Shown here piece by piece: positions 42,642 to 53,383 of a DNA stretch of 64,000 nt. Source of the stretch: Sorangium cellulosum. GTDB lineage: Bacteria; Myxococcota_A; Polyangia; Polyangiales; Polyangiaceae. The stretch lies in assembly GCF_004135735.1 (NCBI RefSeq), contig NZ_CP012670.1:10177501-10241500 (forward strand), given 5' to 3'. Numbering within the stretch: the first letter of the stretch is position 1; every line of letters begins with the position of its first letter. Below the pieces are notes generated by a model. That model was not told where the DNA came from. It did no database searches and saw only the letters and a program-made list of their open reading frames with translations. Both the position numbers and the translations under genes were made by a program.

Positions 42642-44372
42642 ATGAGCGTCGCAAAGGTGTCCGACACCCATTTTCGCTTGCCCGTCGTCAACTCGCCGAA
42701 GAGGCGCCAGGACAGCAACCAGAAGCTGCTCGAGGCGCTCCTCGAGCAGCAGCAGGAGCTCACCGCCGTCGAGCGGTTCTCGAGGCTGCACGAGGAGCAC
42801 GCGCTCCCGGCCCAGTCCAGGTACTACCGCGATCTCATCCCCCTCGAGCGGCCGAAGCCGGGGCAGCAGTACGCCTTCGAGGTCGATCTCGACGCGTGCA
42901 CCGCGTGCAAGGCGTGCGTCACCGCGTGCCACAGCCTGAACGGGCTCGACGAGTCCGAGGTGTGGCGGTCGGTGGGGCTGCTCCACGGCGGCACGCCGCA
43001 GGCGCCCGCGCAGCAGAGCGTGACGACCTCGTGCCACCACTGCCTGGACCCGGCGTGCATGTCGGGCTGCCCGGTCAAGGCGTACGAGAAGGACCCCGTC
43101 ACCGGCATCGTCAAGCACCTCGATGACCAGTGCATCGGCTGCCAGTACTGCATCCTGATGTGCCCCTACGACGCCCCGAAGTTCAACCCGGAGCGGGGGA
43201 TCGTGCGCAAGTGCGACATGTGCAGCGACCGGCTGGCGAACGACGAGGCCCCGGCGTGCGTGCAGTCGTGCCCGAACGGCGCCATCCGGATCACGGTCGT
43301 CGATCAGGCGAACGCGGTGCAGGAGAGCGAGGCGAACATCTTCTTGCCGGGGGCGCCGGCGCCGGGCCACACGCTCCCGACGACCAGCTACAAGACGAAG
43401 AGATCGTTCCCGCGCAACATGCTGCCCGCGGACTTCTACGAGGTGAACCGGGAGCACTCCCACCCGCCGCTCGTCATCATGCTCGTCTTGACCCAGCTCT
43501 CGGTGGGCGCCTTCTGCGTCAGCCTGGCGCTGAACAAGGTGCTCGGGGAGCAGGCGACCCAGGATTTCGGCGGCCACAGCGCCACGTTCGCGCTCGTCTT
43601 CGGGCTCGCGGCGCTGGCGGCGAGCCTGCTCCACCTGGGGCGCCCGCAGTACGCGTTCCGGGCGTTCCTCGGGCTCAAGACGTCCTGGCTCAGCCGGGAG
43701 ATCCTCGGCTTCTCGCTCTTCGCGGGCGCCGGGACGCTCTACGCCGCCTCGTTCTGGGTGGCGTCCATGCCGGCGCTCCCGGCCCTGCTCCCGCTCCGCC
43801 ACCTGCAGGGCCCGCTCTCCTATACGGTCGCGCTGAGCGGGATCTTAGGGGTCTTCTGCTCGGTGATGGTGTACGCGGCGACGCAGCGGGAGCACTGGCG
43901 AGGGGCCCTGACCGGCTTCAAGTTCGCCGCCACCGCGGCCGTGCTCGGCAGCTCGACCATCCTCATGATCGCGCTGCTCCTGAGCCGCGAGCACGCGGCG
44001 CTGCTCCTGACGGGCGGCTTCCGCGCGCTCTCCGCGTTCCTCTGCGCGACGATGGCGCTCAAGCTGCTCGTGGAGCTCTCGGTGTTCCGGCACCTCCGCA
44101 AGCGGAGCCACTCGACGCTGAAGCGGAGCGCGATCCTGATGACGGGGGAGCTCCAGGGCGCGACGGCGTGGCGCTTCGCGTGCGGGGCGCTCGGCGGCAT
44201 CGTCCTGCCGGCGCTCAGCCTCTTCGCCGCGCCGGACAGCGGCATCAGCTCGGAGGCGCTCATGGCGATGGCGGTCGTCGCGTTCCTGTTCTGCCTCTCG
44301 GGGGAGCTGTTCGAGCGGTATCTCTTCTTCGCCGCCGCTCCCGCCTCCAAGATGCCCGGAGGGCTCTCCTGA
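42642..44372 (+). CDS. DmsB-type ferredoxin fused to DmsC-type membrane anchor
   Basis: A 576-aa fusion. The N-terminal half (about 70-260) carries four [4Fe-4S] cysteine clusters: [11 protein letters not shown] (from Cys85), [28 protein letters not shown] and [21 protein letters not shown]. The C-terminal half has about eight membrane segments of the DmsC/NrfD-like anchor type ([20 protein letters not shown] and later helices). DmsB and DmsC are normally separate subunits of membrane-anchored molybdoenzymes, so the fusion would let quinol electrons reach the nitrate reductase encoded next (TGATG overlap). No twin-arginine signal is present, so the iron-sulfur domain faces the cytoplasm. The ATG at 42642 has only a weak upstream signal. 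Confidence 0.9.
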   Translation: MSVAKVSDTHFRLPVVNSPKRRQDSNQKLLEALLEQQQELTAVERFSRLHEEHALPAQSRYYRDLIPLERPKPGQQYAFEVDLDACTACKACVTACHSLNGLDESEVWRSVGLLHGGTPQAPAQQSVTTSCHHCLDPACMSGCPVKAYEKDPVTGIVKHLDDQCIGCQYCILMCPYDAPKFNPERGIVRKCDMCSDRLANDEAPACVQSCPNGAIRITVVDQANAVQESEANIFLPGAPAPGHTLPTTSYKTKRSFPRNMLPADFYEVNREHSHPPLVIMLVLTQLSVGAFCVSLALNKVLGEQATQDFGGHSATFALVFGLAALAASLLHLGRPQYAFRAFLGLKTSWLSREILGFSLFAGAGTLYAASFWVASMPALPALLPLRHLQGPLSYTVALSGILGVFCSVMVYAATQREHWRGALTGFKFAATAAVLGSSTILMIALLLSREHAALLLTGGFRALSAFLCATMALKLLVELSVFRHLRKRSHSTLKRSAILMTGELQGATAWRFACGALGGIVLPALSLFAAPDSGISSEALMAMAVVAFLFCLSGELFERYLFFAAAPASKMPGGLS

Positions 44373-46708
44373 TGACCACCCGCGACGCGAACGGGCCGAC
44401 CAAGCCGTCTCCGGCGAACAAGCCCTCTCCGGCGAGCGAGACGTCTCCGGCGAACGGGCCGTCTCCGGCGGGCGAGACGTCGTTGGAGCGCAAGGCGCCT
44501 CCGGAGCGCAAGGCGAGCGACAACATCCTCCTGCAGCGGAACGGCCCGCTGACGCGCGAGCTGCTGCTCACGCCCGGCGAGTTCGGCCTCGGGAGGGTGC
44601 CGGCGCGGCTCAAGCCCGATCAGACGACGACCATGGTGTGCGGCTTCTGCTCGACCGGGTGCGGGCTGAACATCCACCTGAAGGACGGGGAGGCGGTGAA
44701 CCTCACGCCGAACACCGACTATCCCGTCAACCTGGGGATGGCGTGCCCGAAGGGCTGGGAGGCGCTCACGCCGCTCCGGGCGAGCGACCGCGCCACGGCG
44801 CCGCTCCTGCGGAACGCGCGCGGGAAGCTGGAGCGGGTGGAGTGGGACGTCGCGCTCCGCACGTTCGTCGATCGCTTCAAGGCGATCCAGGAGGCGCACG
44901 GGAAGGGGTCGGTCGCCTTCATCAGCACCGGGCAGATCGTCACCGAGGAGATGGCGTTCCTCGGGGCGCTCGCCAAGTTCGGCATGGGCATGCTGCACGG
45001 GGACGGCAACACCCGGCAGTGCATGGCGACGGCCGTGGTCGCCTACAAGGAGGCGTTCGGCTTCGACGCGCCGCCCTACACCTACCGTGATTTCGAGGAG
45101 TCCGACGTGGTGGTGCTCGTCGGCTCGAACCTCTGCATCGCCCACCCGATCATGTGGGAGCGGCTGTGCAAGAACAGGAATCGCCCCGCGATCCTCGTCG
45201 TGGATCCGCGCAAGACCGAGACGGCGATGGCGGCGACGGCGCACTACGCGCTCCGGCCGAAGTCGGATCTCACGCTGTTCTACGGCATCGCGCACCTGCT
45301 CATCCAGCGGGGGTGGATCGACGAGGCGTTCATCCGGGAGCACACGATCGAATTCGAGGCGTTCAAGGCGCACGTCGAGGGCTTCACGCCGGCGCGGGTG
45401 TCCGAGGCGACGGGGCTCAGCGAGGAGCAGCTCTCGTCGTTCGCGGAGACGATCCACCGGGGCAAGCGGGTGTCGTTCTGGTGGACCATGGGCGTCAACC
45501 AGAGCCACGAGGGCGTCCGGGTCGCGCAGTCGCTGATCAACCTGGCGCTGATGACGGGGAACATCGGCCGGCCCGGCACGGGGGCGAACTCGATCACGGG
45601 CCAGTGCAACGCGATGGGCTCGCGGATGTTCAGCAACACGACGGGCCTGTTCGCCGGGCGCGACTTCACGAAGGAGGAGCACCGGAGGGAGGTCGCCGAT
45701 CTCCTCGATATCCCCGAGGAGGTCATCCCGAGCCGCAACAGCCTGGCTTACGATCGGATCATCGAGGGCATCCTGAAGGGGAAGATCAAGGGGCTCTGGA
45801 TCATCGCGACGAACCCGGCCCACTCGTGGATCAACCAGGAGGACCTGCACGAGCTGCTCGGTCGCCTGGAGTTCCTCGTGGTGCAGGACATGTTCACGAC
45901 GACGGAGACGGTGGAGCGCGCCCACCTCGTGCTCCCGGCGGCGTCGTGGGCCGAGAAGGAGGGGACGTTCATCAACTCGGAGCGGCGCATCGGCCTGGTC
46001 AAGAAGGTCGCGCGGGCGCCGGGCCAGGCGCTGGCGGATTTTCACATCTTCCAGCTCATCGCCCAGTACTGGGGGTGCGGCGACCTGTTCAAGGAGTGGA
46101 GGAGCCCGGAGGCCGTCTTCCACATCCTGAAGCGGCTGTCGAAGGGGCAGCCCTGCGATATCTCGGGCATCAGGGACTACGCGATGATCGACGCGCGGGG
46201 GGGCATCCAGTGGCCGTTCCCCGAGGGCGCGGAGCCCGAGGACAACGAGCGGCGGCTGTTCGAGGACGGGCGGTTCTTCCGGCCGGATCAGCGGGCCAAA
46301 TTCGCGTTCCAGGCGCCGCGCCCGCTGCCGGAGCCGACCGACGAGCAGTACCCGTTCACGCTGCTCACGGGGCGAGGGAGCTCCAGCCAGTGGCACACGC
46401 AGACGCGGACGAAGAAGTCCGCGGTGCTGCGGCGGCTCTATCCTAAGGAGATCTACGTCGAGGTCAGCCCGGTGGACGCGAGGAGGCTCGGGGTCGCGAT
46501 GAACGAGTGGGTGGTCGTCGCGTCGCGGCGGGCCGAGATCAAGGCGCGGGCGTTCATCACGAACTCGGTGCAGCCGGGGGAGCTGTTCATCCCGATGCAC
46601 TACGAGGTGACGAACAAGCTGACGTTCCCGGCGTTCGACCAGTACTCGCGCCAGCCGTCCTACAAGGCGTGCGCGGTGAAAGTGCGGCGCGAGGAGGATC
46701 GCGGGTAG
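44372..46708 (+). CDS. Assimilatory nitrate reductase, molybdopterin catalytic subunit
   Basis: A 778-aa bis-MGD molybdoenzyme of the NasC/NarB group that reduces nitrate to nitrite. The N-terminal [4Fe-4S] motif CGFCSTGC (from about residue 89) plus CPKG 30 residues on is intact. Typical downstream blocks are [78 protein letters not shown] and the C-terminal MGD domain with [17 protein letters not shown]. Residues 1-60 are a Pro/Ser-rich repeat ([11 protein letters not shown]), not a Tat signal, so the enzyme is cytoplasmic. The ATG overlaps the previous stop. With nirB and nirD it converts nitrate to ammonium; no nitrate transporter is present in the window. Confidence 0.92.
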   Translation: MTTRDANGPTKPSPANKPSPASETSPANGPSPAGETSLERKAPPERKASDNILLQRNGPLTRELLLTPGEFGLGRVPARLKPDQTTTMVCGFCSTGCGLNIHLKDGEAVNLTPNTDYPVNLGMACPKGWEALTPLRASDRATAPLLRNARGKLERVEWDVALRTFVDRFKAIQEAHGKGSVAFISTGQIVTEEMAFLGALAKFGMGMLHGDGNTRQCMATAVVAYKEAFGFDAPPYTYRDFEESDVVVLVGSNLCIAHPIMWERLCKNRNRPAILVVDPRKTETAMAATAHYALRPKSDLTLFYGIAHLLIQRGWIDEAFIREHTIEFEAFKAHVEGFTPARVSEATGLSEEQLSSFAETIHRGKRVSFWWTMGVNQSHEGVRVAQSLINLALMTGNIGRPGTGANSITGQCNAMGSRMFSNTTGLFAGRDFTKEEHRREVADLLDIPEEVIPSRNSLAYDRIIEGILKGKIKGLWIIATNPAHSWINQEDLHELLGRLEFLVVQDMFTTTETVERAHLVLPAASWAEKEGTFINSERRIGLVKKVARAPGQALADFHIFQLIAQYWGCGDLFKEWRSPEAVFHILKRLSKGQPCDISGIRDYAMIDARGGIQWPFPEGAEPEDNERRLFEDGRFFRPDQRAKFAFQAPRPLPEPTDEQYPFTLLTGRGSSSQWHTQTRTKKSAVLRRLYPKEIYVEVSPVDARRLGVAMNEWVVVASRRAEIKARAFITNSVQPGELFIPMHYEVTNKLTFPAFDQYSRQPSYKACAVKVRREEDRG

Positions 46709-46774
46709 GCGCGCCGCGTCCTCCAAGCGTGCTTCTGGGTTTGGCAGAGCGTCCCGACAGTGCGTCTCGACGAT

Positions 46775-47005
46775 GGCCCGGCCCAGCGGGGGCGGGGGGT
46801 CTGAGGGCATCGCCTCCGGGGCCGGCGCTCCGGCGGGCGCTCTGTCGTTTGCCCGCCTGCGCTCTGGCCCCTCCGGCAATGCCCTCAGACCCCCCGCCCC
46901 CGCTGGGCCTACCGTCCACTTGCGGTGTTTCGCGCCATCCATGGGCCCGTGGCGGCGCTCCGGTAATGTCCTCAGACCCCCCGCCCCCGCTGGGCCACCC
47001 GTTCA
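46775..47005. repeat. Palindromic intergenic element, copy C
   Basis: Inverted arms (CCCAGCGGGGGCGGGGGGTC at about 46782 and GACCCCCCGCCCCCGCTGGG at about 46888, repeated near 46976) enclose a core with GCTCCGGCGGGCGCTCTG and CCGCCTGCGCTCTGGCCCC. It has the same architecture as copies A and B but a diverged core. A short direct repeat (TTGCGGTGTTTCGCGCCATC) follows each right arm. It sits between the convergent nitrate and NRPS genes and could act as a bidirectional terminator; the NRPS C-terminal tail reads into it. Confidence 0.75.
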
Positions 47006-50000
47006 CTTGCGGTGTTTCGCGCCATCCACTGGCCGGACCGGGGGCGCACGTTGCTCGTGGGCGAGGCAGGCGCGCTCAGGTGCCCGCTGTGCACGTGGTA
47101 GGCGAGGAGCGTGTCGAGCAGCCGCATGTCCATGGGAGGGCACGCGATGGATGTCCCGGCCAGCCCCTCGAGGGTGTTCCGGCAATCGAATGCGGGCATC
47201 TTTTCCTGCATCTCCCAGCGGGTCCGGCCGCCGTGGACCTCCTCGGTCAGCATGGGCAGGAGCGGGAGAAACGGGTTGTCGCGCGAACGCCGGGCCTCCT
47301 TCAGGAGCGCCTCGCGCCACCGCGCGTAAGGCAGGCGCTCCAGCGGATAACCATGGGCGCCGAGCAGATCGAAGAAGCCGTTCAGGTCGAGCCGCCGCGA
47401 CGGCGCGGGCACCAGGTGGAACACCTTCCCCAGCGACCCCTGCCGGCAGGACAGGTGCACGATCGCCTGGCTGACGTAATCGACCGTCACGAACTCCTTG
47501 CTCTGCTCCGGTAGATCCGGGGCCGCGCCCATCGCGAGGCACCCCCGGATCATCCGGTTCGCGAAGTCGCTCAGGTTCGCGGCGCCCGTCTCGCTGTGAC
47601 CCGTGATGAATCCGGGGCGGAAGACGGTGACCGGCACGCCCCGCGAGCGCGCGAGCCACACGAGCTTCTCCGCGACCCACTTGCTCTGGGAATAGCCCAT
47701 GTCCGTGTGCAGGTAGTCCGCCGAGCACTCGAGATCGTCGCTCTCCTTCACGGTCCGGACTCCGGTGAAGAAGCCGATGTGGCCGAGCACGCCGATCGTC
47801 GACACGTAGTGGACGGGCTTGGTCCGGCCGTGGCAGGCGAGCCGCAGGACGTCCTGCGTCCCGAGCACGTTGGCCGCCTTGTGGGACGCGTACGGCTTGA
47901 TGTAGTTGACCTCCGCGCCAGCGTGGTAGATCGCGTCGACGCGCGCCGCGAGCGCCTCGAACCCGGCCGCGGTGAGCCCGAGCAGCGGCCGCGAGAGATC
48001 GCCGGGCACCGCGACGATCCGCGCGCGGAGGGCGGGCTCCCAGATCCCGTAGGCCTCGAGCGCCCGCCGGATCCTCGAGAGGCCCGCCTCCGCGTCCGGG
48101 GCGCGGACGAGGCAATGCGCCGTCGCGGAGGTCCGCTCGAGGAGCTCGCGCAGGAGGAAGGCGCCCAGAAACCCCGTGGCGCCGGTAAGGAAGACGTCGC
48201 GCGGCGGCGCGCTCGCGTCGACGGCCGCTCCGCGAGGGCGGATGTAGGGATCGAGGACGGCCTCGGCGCGCAGGTCGATCGCGCGGCGCGCCCCCGCCGC
48301 GGCGCCGCGCGCCCCGTCGCGGCGCGCCTCCTCCACGGCGCGGGCGAGGCCGGCGACGGTCGGCGCCTCGAACAGCCGGCGCGCGGGCACGTCGACCTGG
48401 AACGCCGCCTTCACGCGGAGCAGCACCTGCGCCACGGAGAGCGAGTCCCCACCGAGCTCGAAGAAGCTCGCGTGGGCCTCGATCCGGTCGGTGTCGAGGA
48501 CCTCCGCCCAGATCCTCGCCACCTGCTGCTCCAGCAGGGTGCCGAGCTCCGCCGGCGCGCCGGCGCGGCGCGCGTCGCGCGGAGGCGCCGGGAGCGCCCT
48601 GCGATCCACCTTCCCGCCGGGCGAGAGCGGCAGCGACGGCAGCGCGACGAACGCGGAGGGGATCATGTAGGCGGGCAGCCGCTCCTGCAGGTACCGGCGC
48701 AGGATCCTCGACAGGTCGCGCGGCGAGGCGCCGGCGTCCTCCCCGTCGGCCGCGCGCTGGGCCGCGCCGCGCTCGCCGCGCGCCGGGCCGCGCCGCGCGC
48801 CCGCGCTCGCGACGACGTAGGCCACGAGGCGCCTGTCGCCGGGCGCGTGCTCCCGGGCCACGACCACGGCGTCGCGCACGGCGGGGCACGCGGAGAGCGC
48901 GGCCTCGACCTCCGCGAGCTCGACGCGGAAGCCGCGGATCTTCACCTGGGCGTCGATGCGCCCGAGGAACTCGATGGAGCCGTCGGGCAGGTAGCGGGCC
49001 CTGTCGCCTGTCCTGTAGAGGCGGTCCCCGGGCTCCTCGGGCAAAGGGTTCTCGATGAACGCCTCGGCCGTCAGATCGGGCCGGTTCAGGTAACCCCGGG
49101 CCAGCCCGTCGCCGGCGACGTAGAGCTCTCCCGGGACGCCCACGGGCACCGGCTGCAGCCGCCGGTCGAGCACGTAGACGCGCGAGTTGGCGATGGGCCG
49201 CCCGATCGGCACGCGCACGGCGCCCTCGGGGACCGCGCGCACGAGGTGCGCCGTGGAGAACGTCGTGTTCTCGGTCGGGCCGTAGCCGTTCACGAGGCGC
49301 GCTGGAGCGCAGCGCGTGAGCACGTCGCTGGCCAGCTTCGGGCTGAGCGCGTCCCCGCCGACGACGAGGTACGAGAGCCCTCGAAATGCGCCCGGGCTCG
49401 CGCTCGCGATCTGGTGGAAGAGCGCGGTGGTCAGGAACATGACGGTGATCCCCTCGCGGCGGATGAGCGTCGGTAGCCCTTCCGGCGACAGCAGCGTCTC
49501 GTGCGGCACGAGGACGAGGCGGGCGCCGTTGAGCAACGCCCCCCAGATCTCGAACGTCGACGCGTCGAAGGAGAGGCTCGCGGCGTGCGCCACCCGATCC
49601 CACGGGCCGAGCGCCACGTAATTGGTCTGCTGGACGAGGCGGACGACCCCGCGGTGCGGGACGGCGACCCCCTTGGGCCGCCCGGTCGACCCGGAGGTGA
49701 ACATCACGTAGGCGAGATCGGTCGCCGTCGCCCGGCGGGCCGGGTCCCCCTCGTCGCCGGGCCCGCGGCACGCCTCGTCGAGGTCCATGACCTCTCCGCG
49801 GAAGCCGAGCCTCGTCGCTTGCGCGCGCTCCCCGAGGAGGATGCCCGCCTCGGCGTCCTCCAGCATGGAGCGCAGCCGCTGCGCCGGATAGCCCGGATCG
49901 AGGGGGACATAGGCGCCGCCGGCCTTGAGGACGCCGAGCAGCGCGACGAGCGTGCGGAGCGAGCGCTCGACGAAGACGGCCACGCGCAGCGGAGGGCCCG

Positions 50001-50976
50001 CGCGCCGCCCCGAGAGCTGGTGCGCGAGCCGGTGAGCGAGCCGGTTGGCGCGGCGGTTCAGCTCGCCGTACGTGAGCGTCTCGCCGCGGTCGACGGCGGC
50101 GACGGCGCCGGGCGCCCGCGCGACCTGCGCCTCGAAGAGCTCATGGATGCACGCGTCGCGCGGGTAGGCGCTCCGCGTCGCGTTCCACTCCAGGGTCACC
50201 CGGCGCCGCTCCTCCGGCGTGAGGAGCGGGACGTCGGCGACGGGCCGCTCGGCGTCCTCCGCGAGCCCCGCGAGCAAGAGGTGCAGGTGGCCCAGCATCC
50301 GCTCGATGGTCCCCGGATCGAACAGGTCGGCGCTGTACGCCATCGTGGCGGCGAGCCCTCGGTCGGACGCCGCCACGGACAGCGACAGCTCGACGGGCAC
50401 GGCCGCGCGGGCGCGCGCGAACCCGGTCGCGGTGGGCCCCGCCGCGCCGTCCCCGCCGGGATCGAGCGCGAAGGTGGTCTGGAACAGCGGATGTCGGCTC
50501 GCGTCCTCGGCCAGCCCGAGCCGCGCGAGGAGCGCGTCGAACGGCGCGGGGCCGCGGGCCTCGGCGGAGGCGACCTGCGCGGCGATCTGCGCGAGGAGCG
50601 CGCGAAAGCTCAACTCCTCGTGGAAGCGGGCGCGGACGACGAGCGGGTGATGAGGCCCGTCCCCGGGCGCCCAGCCCTGCGCGCGGCCGCCGCGCGGAAA
50701 GGGCGCGCCGATCAGGATGTCGCTCTGCCCGGTGTGGCGGTGCAGCAAGGCGGCGTGGGCGGAGAGCAGGGTGACGAAGAGCGTCGTGCTCGACCGCCGG
50801 CTCACGGCCTCGAGCGCCAGCGCGAGGTGAGCGGGCAGCGCCCGGGACACCCAGGCGCGGCGCAACGACAGCGCGGATGGGCGGGGGTGGTCCGTCACGA
50901 GCTCAAGCACCGGCAGATCGCCGGCCAGATCTTCCACCCCACAGGACAAACAACTCCCTGTCGCTCGAGCACGCAT
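46972..50976 (-). CDS. Stand-alone NRPS module: partial C - A - PCP - thioester reductase
   Basis: A 1334-aa protein. Residues 1-250 are the C-terminal half of a condensation domain without HHxxxDG. The adenylation domain (about 265-790) has AYVMFTSGSTGRPKG, FDASTFEIWGALLNG, NGYGPTENTTFST and GELYVAGDGLARGYLNRP. My by-eye specificity code is D-A-F-F-V-G-G-T-F-K, closest to Val/Ile-type codes. The carrier domain has FFELGGDSLSVAQVL (about 840-855). The terminal reductase domain (from about 925: FLTGATGFLGAFLL, GYSQSKWVAEKLV) would release the product as aldehyde or alcohol. The ATG at 50976 follows GAAGGGAG. The last 15-20 residues run into repeat element C. Likely loads and reduces a single acyl/aminoacyl unit or works with a partner NRPS elsewhere. 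Confidence 0.9.
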   Translation of the reverse strand: MRARATGSCLSCGVEDLAGDLPVLELVTDHPRPSALSLRRAWVSRALPAHLALALEAVSRRSSTTLFVTLLSAHAALLHRHTGQSDILIGAPFPRGGRAQGWAPGDGPHHPLVVRARFHEELSFRALLAQIAAQVASAEARGPAPFDALLARLGLAEDASRHPLFQTTFALDPGGDGAAGPTATGFARARAAVPVELSLSVAASDRGLAATMAYSADLFDPGTIERMLGHLHLLLAGLAEDAERPVADVPLLTPEERRRVTLEWNATRSAYPRDACIHELFEAQVARAPGAVAAVDRGETLTYGELNRRANRLAHRLAHQLSGRRAGPPLRVAVFVERSLRTLVALLGVLKAGGAYVPLDPGYPAQRLRSMLEDAEAGILLGERAQATRLGFRGEVMDLDEACRGPGDEGDPARRATATDLAYVMFTSGSTGRPKGVAVPHRGVVRLVQQTNYVALGPWDRVAHAASLSFDASTFEIWGALLNGARLVLVPHETLLSPEGLPTLIRREGITVMFLTTALFHQIASASPGAFRGLSYLVVGGDALSPKLASDVLTRCAPARLVNGYGPTENTTFSTAHLVRAVPEGAVRVPIGRPIANSRVYVLDRRLQPVPVGVPGELYVAGDGLARGYLNRPDLTAEAFIENPLPEEPGDRLYRTGDRARYLPDGSIEFLGRIDAQVKIRGFRVELAEVEAALSACPAVRDAVVVAREHAPGDRRLVAYVVASAGARRGPARGERGAAQRAADGEDAGASPRDLSRILRRYLQERLPAYMIPSAFVALPSLPLSPGGKVDRRALPAPPRDARRAGAPAELGTLLEQQVARIWAEVLDTDRIEAHASFFELGGDSLSVAQVLLRVKAAFQVDVPARRLFEAPTVAGLARAVEEARRDGARGAAAGARRAIDLRAEAVLDPYIRPRGAAVDASAPPRDVFLTGATGFLGAFLLRELLERTSATAHCLVRAPDAEAGLSRIRRALEAYGIWEPALRARIVAVPGDLSRPLLGLTAAGFEALAARVDAIYHAGAEVNYIKPYASHKAANVLGTQDVLRLACHGRTKPVHYVSTIGVLGHIGFFTGVRTVKESDDLECSADYLHTDMGYSQSKWVAEKLVWLARSRGVPVTVFRPGFITGHSETGAANLSDFANRMIRGCLAMGAAPDLPEQSKEFVTVDYVSQAIVHLSCRQGSLGKVFHLVPAPSRRLDLNGFFDLLGAHGYPLERLPYARWREALLKEARRSRDNPFLPLLPMLTEEVHGGRTRWEMQEKMPAFDCRNTLEGLAGTSIACPPMDMRLLDTLLAYHVHSGHLSAPASPTSNVRPRSGQWMARNTASERVAQRGRGV

Positions 50977-51021
50977 GCTTGAACTCCCTTCGTTGGATTG
51001 CAGGCGACGGCGCGGGGACGA

Positions 51022-52314
51022 TCAGGCGCGGCCCGGCCGCACCTTCCGCTGGAGCGCGTAGGCGACGCCGCTTTGCAGGGTGCCGCAGGTGACCAGCCCC
51101 CGGAGCTCGACCCCGAGATCGACCATCGCCTGCGCGACCACGGGGCGGATGCCCGTCAGCACCACCTCGGCGCCGAGGAGGCTCGCCGCCTGCGCGACGC
51201 GGACCAGCGCGGCCGCGACCTCGTCGTCCACGGCCTTCACGCCGGTGATGTCGAGTATCGCCACCGCCGCCTGCGTCTCGCCGAGCGCGCCGAGGAGGGC
51301 CTCGAGGATCTGCTGCGCGCGATCCCGGTCGATCGCCCCGATGAGCGGCATCGCGATCACCCCGTCGGCGATCGGGATGAGCGGCGTGCCGAGCTCCCGG
51401 AGCGCCGCCTGCTGCGCCTCGATCACCTGGATCTGCGCGAGCTTCTCCTGCTCGTACCGGAGCTGCTCGGTGATGTCCCTCCAGAACGCCGCCATCCCCG
51501 TGGGCTCCCCTGATGGACCCGCGATCATGAAGGCGCTGGTCTGCCCCATCCATTCGCTCCCGTCCGGGCGCCGTATCCTCAGGACGCCGCGCCATGCGCC
51601 GTCCCTGGTCAGGGTCGGCACGACCACCGCGGAGAGCTGATGATAGCTCTCCGGTGAGTAGAAATCGGTCATCATGCGCCCGACCGCCCCGTCGCCGAAG
51701 CCGCTCATCGTCTTGAAGGCGACGTTGGCATAGATGACCTCGCCCGCCATCGACGTGAGGGTGATACCGTCGAGCGCGTTGTCAACCAATCTTTTCGACA
51801 CGCTCAGATCCTCGGCCTGACGGCGCTGCTCCGCCTCGGCCTCTCGCTGCTCGGTGATGTCGTGCAAGACGCTCATGATCTGGCGCGGGGCGCCGGCGTC
51901 GTCCCGCTCGAGGACGATGTCGCGCCGGCTGATCCAGCGCCATGAGCCGTCCGCCCTGCGCAACCGGCACGCGATCTCTGCGCGCTCGCCCGCGCTGTCA
52001 TTGCCATCGAGTTGCTCGCGAGCCCGGGCCTGGTCGTCCGGGTGCGCGAGCGAAAGGAAGCCGCCGAATCCCGAGTACGCCGCGTCGTCATTCGGGTATC
52101 CGAGCGCGGCGGCGAGCGAGCGGTTCTCGTAGAGCGTCCGCTTCTCGACGGGATCGTGTACGCAGATGAGGTAGGGCGCGGCCTCGTGCATGAGGTACAC
52201 GCGGCGCAGCTCTGCTCGCAGCTCCCGCTCGATCTGCTCGAGCCTGGACATACGGGCGCGGAGCGCCACAAGCTCGCCATGAAGCGAAGGGTGCGCCGTT
52301 TCACCGGGATCCAT
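51022..52314 (-). CDS. PAS-PAS-STAS regulator (RsbR-like)
   Basis: A 430-aa soluble signalling protein. An N-terminal coiled helix is followed by two PAS domains (about 35-155 and 165-290; LIRVHDP-like YLICVHDPVEKRTLYENRSL, then NALDGITLTSMAGEVIYANV), a helix, and a STAS domain (about 305-420) of RsbR type: MPLIGAIDRDRAQQILEAL and LDITGVKAVDDEVA, where the Thr is the usual kinase target. RsbR-like proteins form stressosome complexes or regulate anti-sigma kinases. The ATG at 52314 has GGGAGG upstream. It is 45 bp upstream of the NRPS gene and co-directional, so both may share a transcript. Confidence 0.88.
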   Translation of the reverse strand: MDPGETAHPSLHGELVALRARMSRLEQIERELRAELRRVYLMHEAAPYLICVHDPVEKRTLYENRSLAAALGYPNDDAAYSGFGGFLSLAHPDDQARAREQLDGNDSAGERAEIACRLRRADGSWRWISRRDIVLERDDAGAPRQIMSVLHDITEQREAEAEQRRQAEDLSVSKRLVDNALDGITLTSMAGEVIYANVAFKTMSGFGDGAVGRMMTDFYSPESYHQLSAVVVPTLTRDGAWRGVLRIRRPDGSEWMGQTSAFMIAGPSGEPTGMAAFWRDITEQLRYEQEKLAQIQVIEAQQAALRELGTPLIPIADGVIAMPLIGAIDRDRAQQILEALLGALGETQAAVAILDITGVKAVDDEVAAALVRVAQAASLLGAEVVLTGIRPVVAQAMVDLGVELRGLVTCGTLQSGVAYALQRKVRPGRA

Positions 52315-53123
52315 GGAACCTCCCTGGCAGATGGGATATCGAGGCGATGTCCGTAAACACGTCGCCTGGCGCAGCGATGGTACAGCCGATGGGCCGCGCC
52401 TGGAAGTCGTCAGGATGTCAGATGGCGTGAATGAAATAGGGACGTTTCCTGCGCTCGTCGCAGGAGCGCTCGCCGCCAGCGCGCCTCGCGCGCGCCGGGC
52501 GAGGCTGCGCGCAGGGAGCCACCGCACAAGGTCCTGGAGCCCGTGAATGTGTAATCATTTTAACGAGGCATTCGATTCCCGAGGACATCCTGCGTCGATG
52601 TCAATCAGGAACGGGGGTTGCCATGCGCCGCGCAGCGCGGGCCCGGCACCTCGCCTGTCATGCAGGAGCCGGAGCGTAGCCGACCCTGCTGACTCAAGAT
52701 ACATTTTTATGCGACGGCGTGGCCCGTGCGCTCCCCGTGGACACCGCACGATCCGGCCACGCGATGTCCGTCGATATGTCCTCCCGGCGATCCTGCTCCA
52801 GCACAAAGCCATGGAGCATGACGCCGTCGGCGTCCGCGCCGCGCGCCTCGCCGTGCAGTATTTCCTGGACTGCAACGGGCGGTTTCCGCTCACGACATCT
52901 GCACACGCCGATCGGCCGGGGCGAAATGTCGTCTGCTGGGGTCGAAAGGTCGTCGGGTGACTGCCGTAGATCACGGCGTGAGACCGTCGCGACGCAGCAC
53001 CGCAGTCCCGGACGCAGCGCCGCAGTCCCGGACAGCGCGCGTGATGGGGCTTGATCCCGGACAGCGGGCGGGCGGCGGCGCGGGATGCGCGGGCGGGTCG
53101 CGCGGGCGGCGGGCGCGCTCGGC
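52315..53123. other. Large gap with no supportable gene
   Basis: The 809 bp upstream of the PAS-STAS gene contain no reading frame with convincing coding character; available frames are Arg-rich shadows. The area 52540-52600 is less GC-rich than its surroundings and may hold a promoter. A short direct repeat (CCGCAGTCCCGGACAGCG-like) occurs at 52995-53040. Confidence 0.5.
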
Positions 53124-53297
53124 TCAGATCCCGCGCGGGATCTCGCCTGGATGCGGGATCCGCGGATCCTCGGCGGGATCGACGGGCGCGGACGGCTTCG
53201 GCTGCTCCGGGCCGGGGTCGCCCGGGTTGGGCGGCTGCGAGAAATCGTCGTCGGTCGGGCCTTCGGGCTTCGGGGGCTCCTGCATCCTGGGGTTCAT
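53124..53297 (-). CDS. Small proline-rich hypothetical protein
   Basis: A possible 57-aa protein from the ATG at 53297 (MNPRMQEPPKPEGPTDDDF). It is rich in Pro, Glu and Asp and would be intrinsically disordered. A GCGGGGAC stretch precedes the ATG. Short acidic Pro-rich proteins are annotated often in myxobacteria, but there is no domain and the evidence is only codon pattern and a reasonable start. Confidence 0.4.
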   Translation of the reverse strand: MNPRMQEPPKPEGPTDDDFSQPPNPGDPGPEQPKPSAPVDPAEDPRIPHPGEIPRGI

Positions 53298-53383
53298 GTC
53301 CCCGCGTGGCTGCAATATTCGAGCCGCAGCGCGACGACGCACCGGCTTGACGCCCCGCCCGGCATCCCGGATCTGCGGCCGGC

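Noticed and set aside
43130-44371. Long upstream extension of the nitrate reductase frame
   Set aside because: It overlaps the DmsBC fusion in another frame and is Arg/Gly-rich; the ATG at 44372 begins the conserved enzyme.
47003-49771. 922-codon alternate frame within the NRPS gene
   Set aside because: Arg-rich shadow; the adenylation, carrier and reductase motifs all lie in the 46972-50976 frame.
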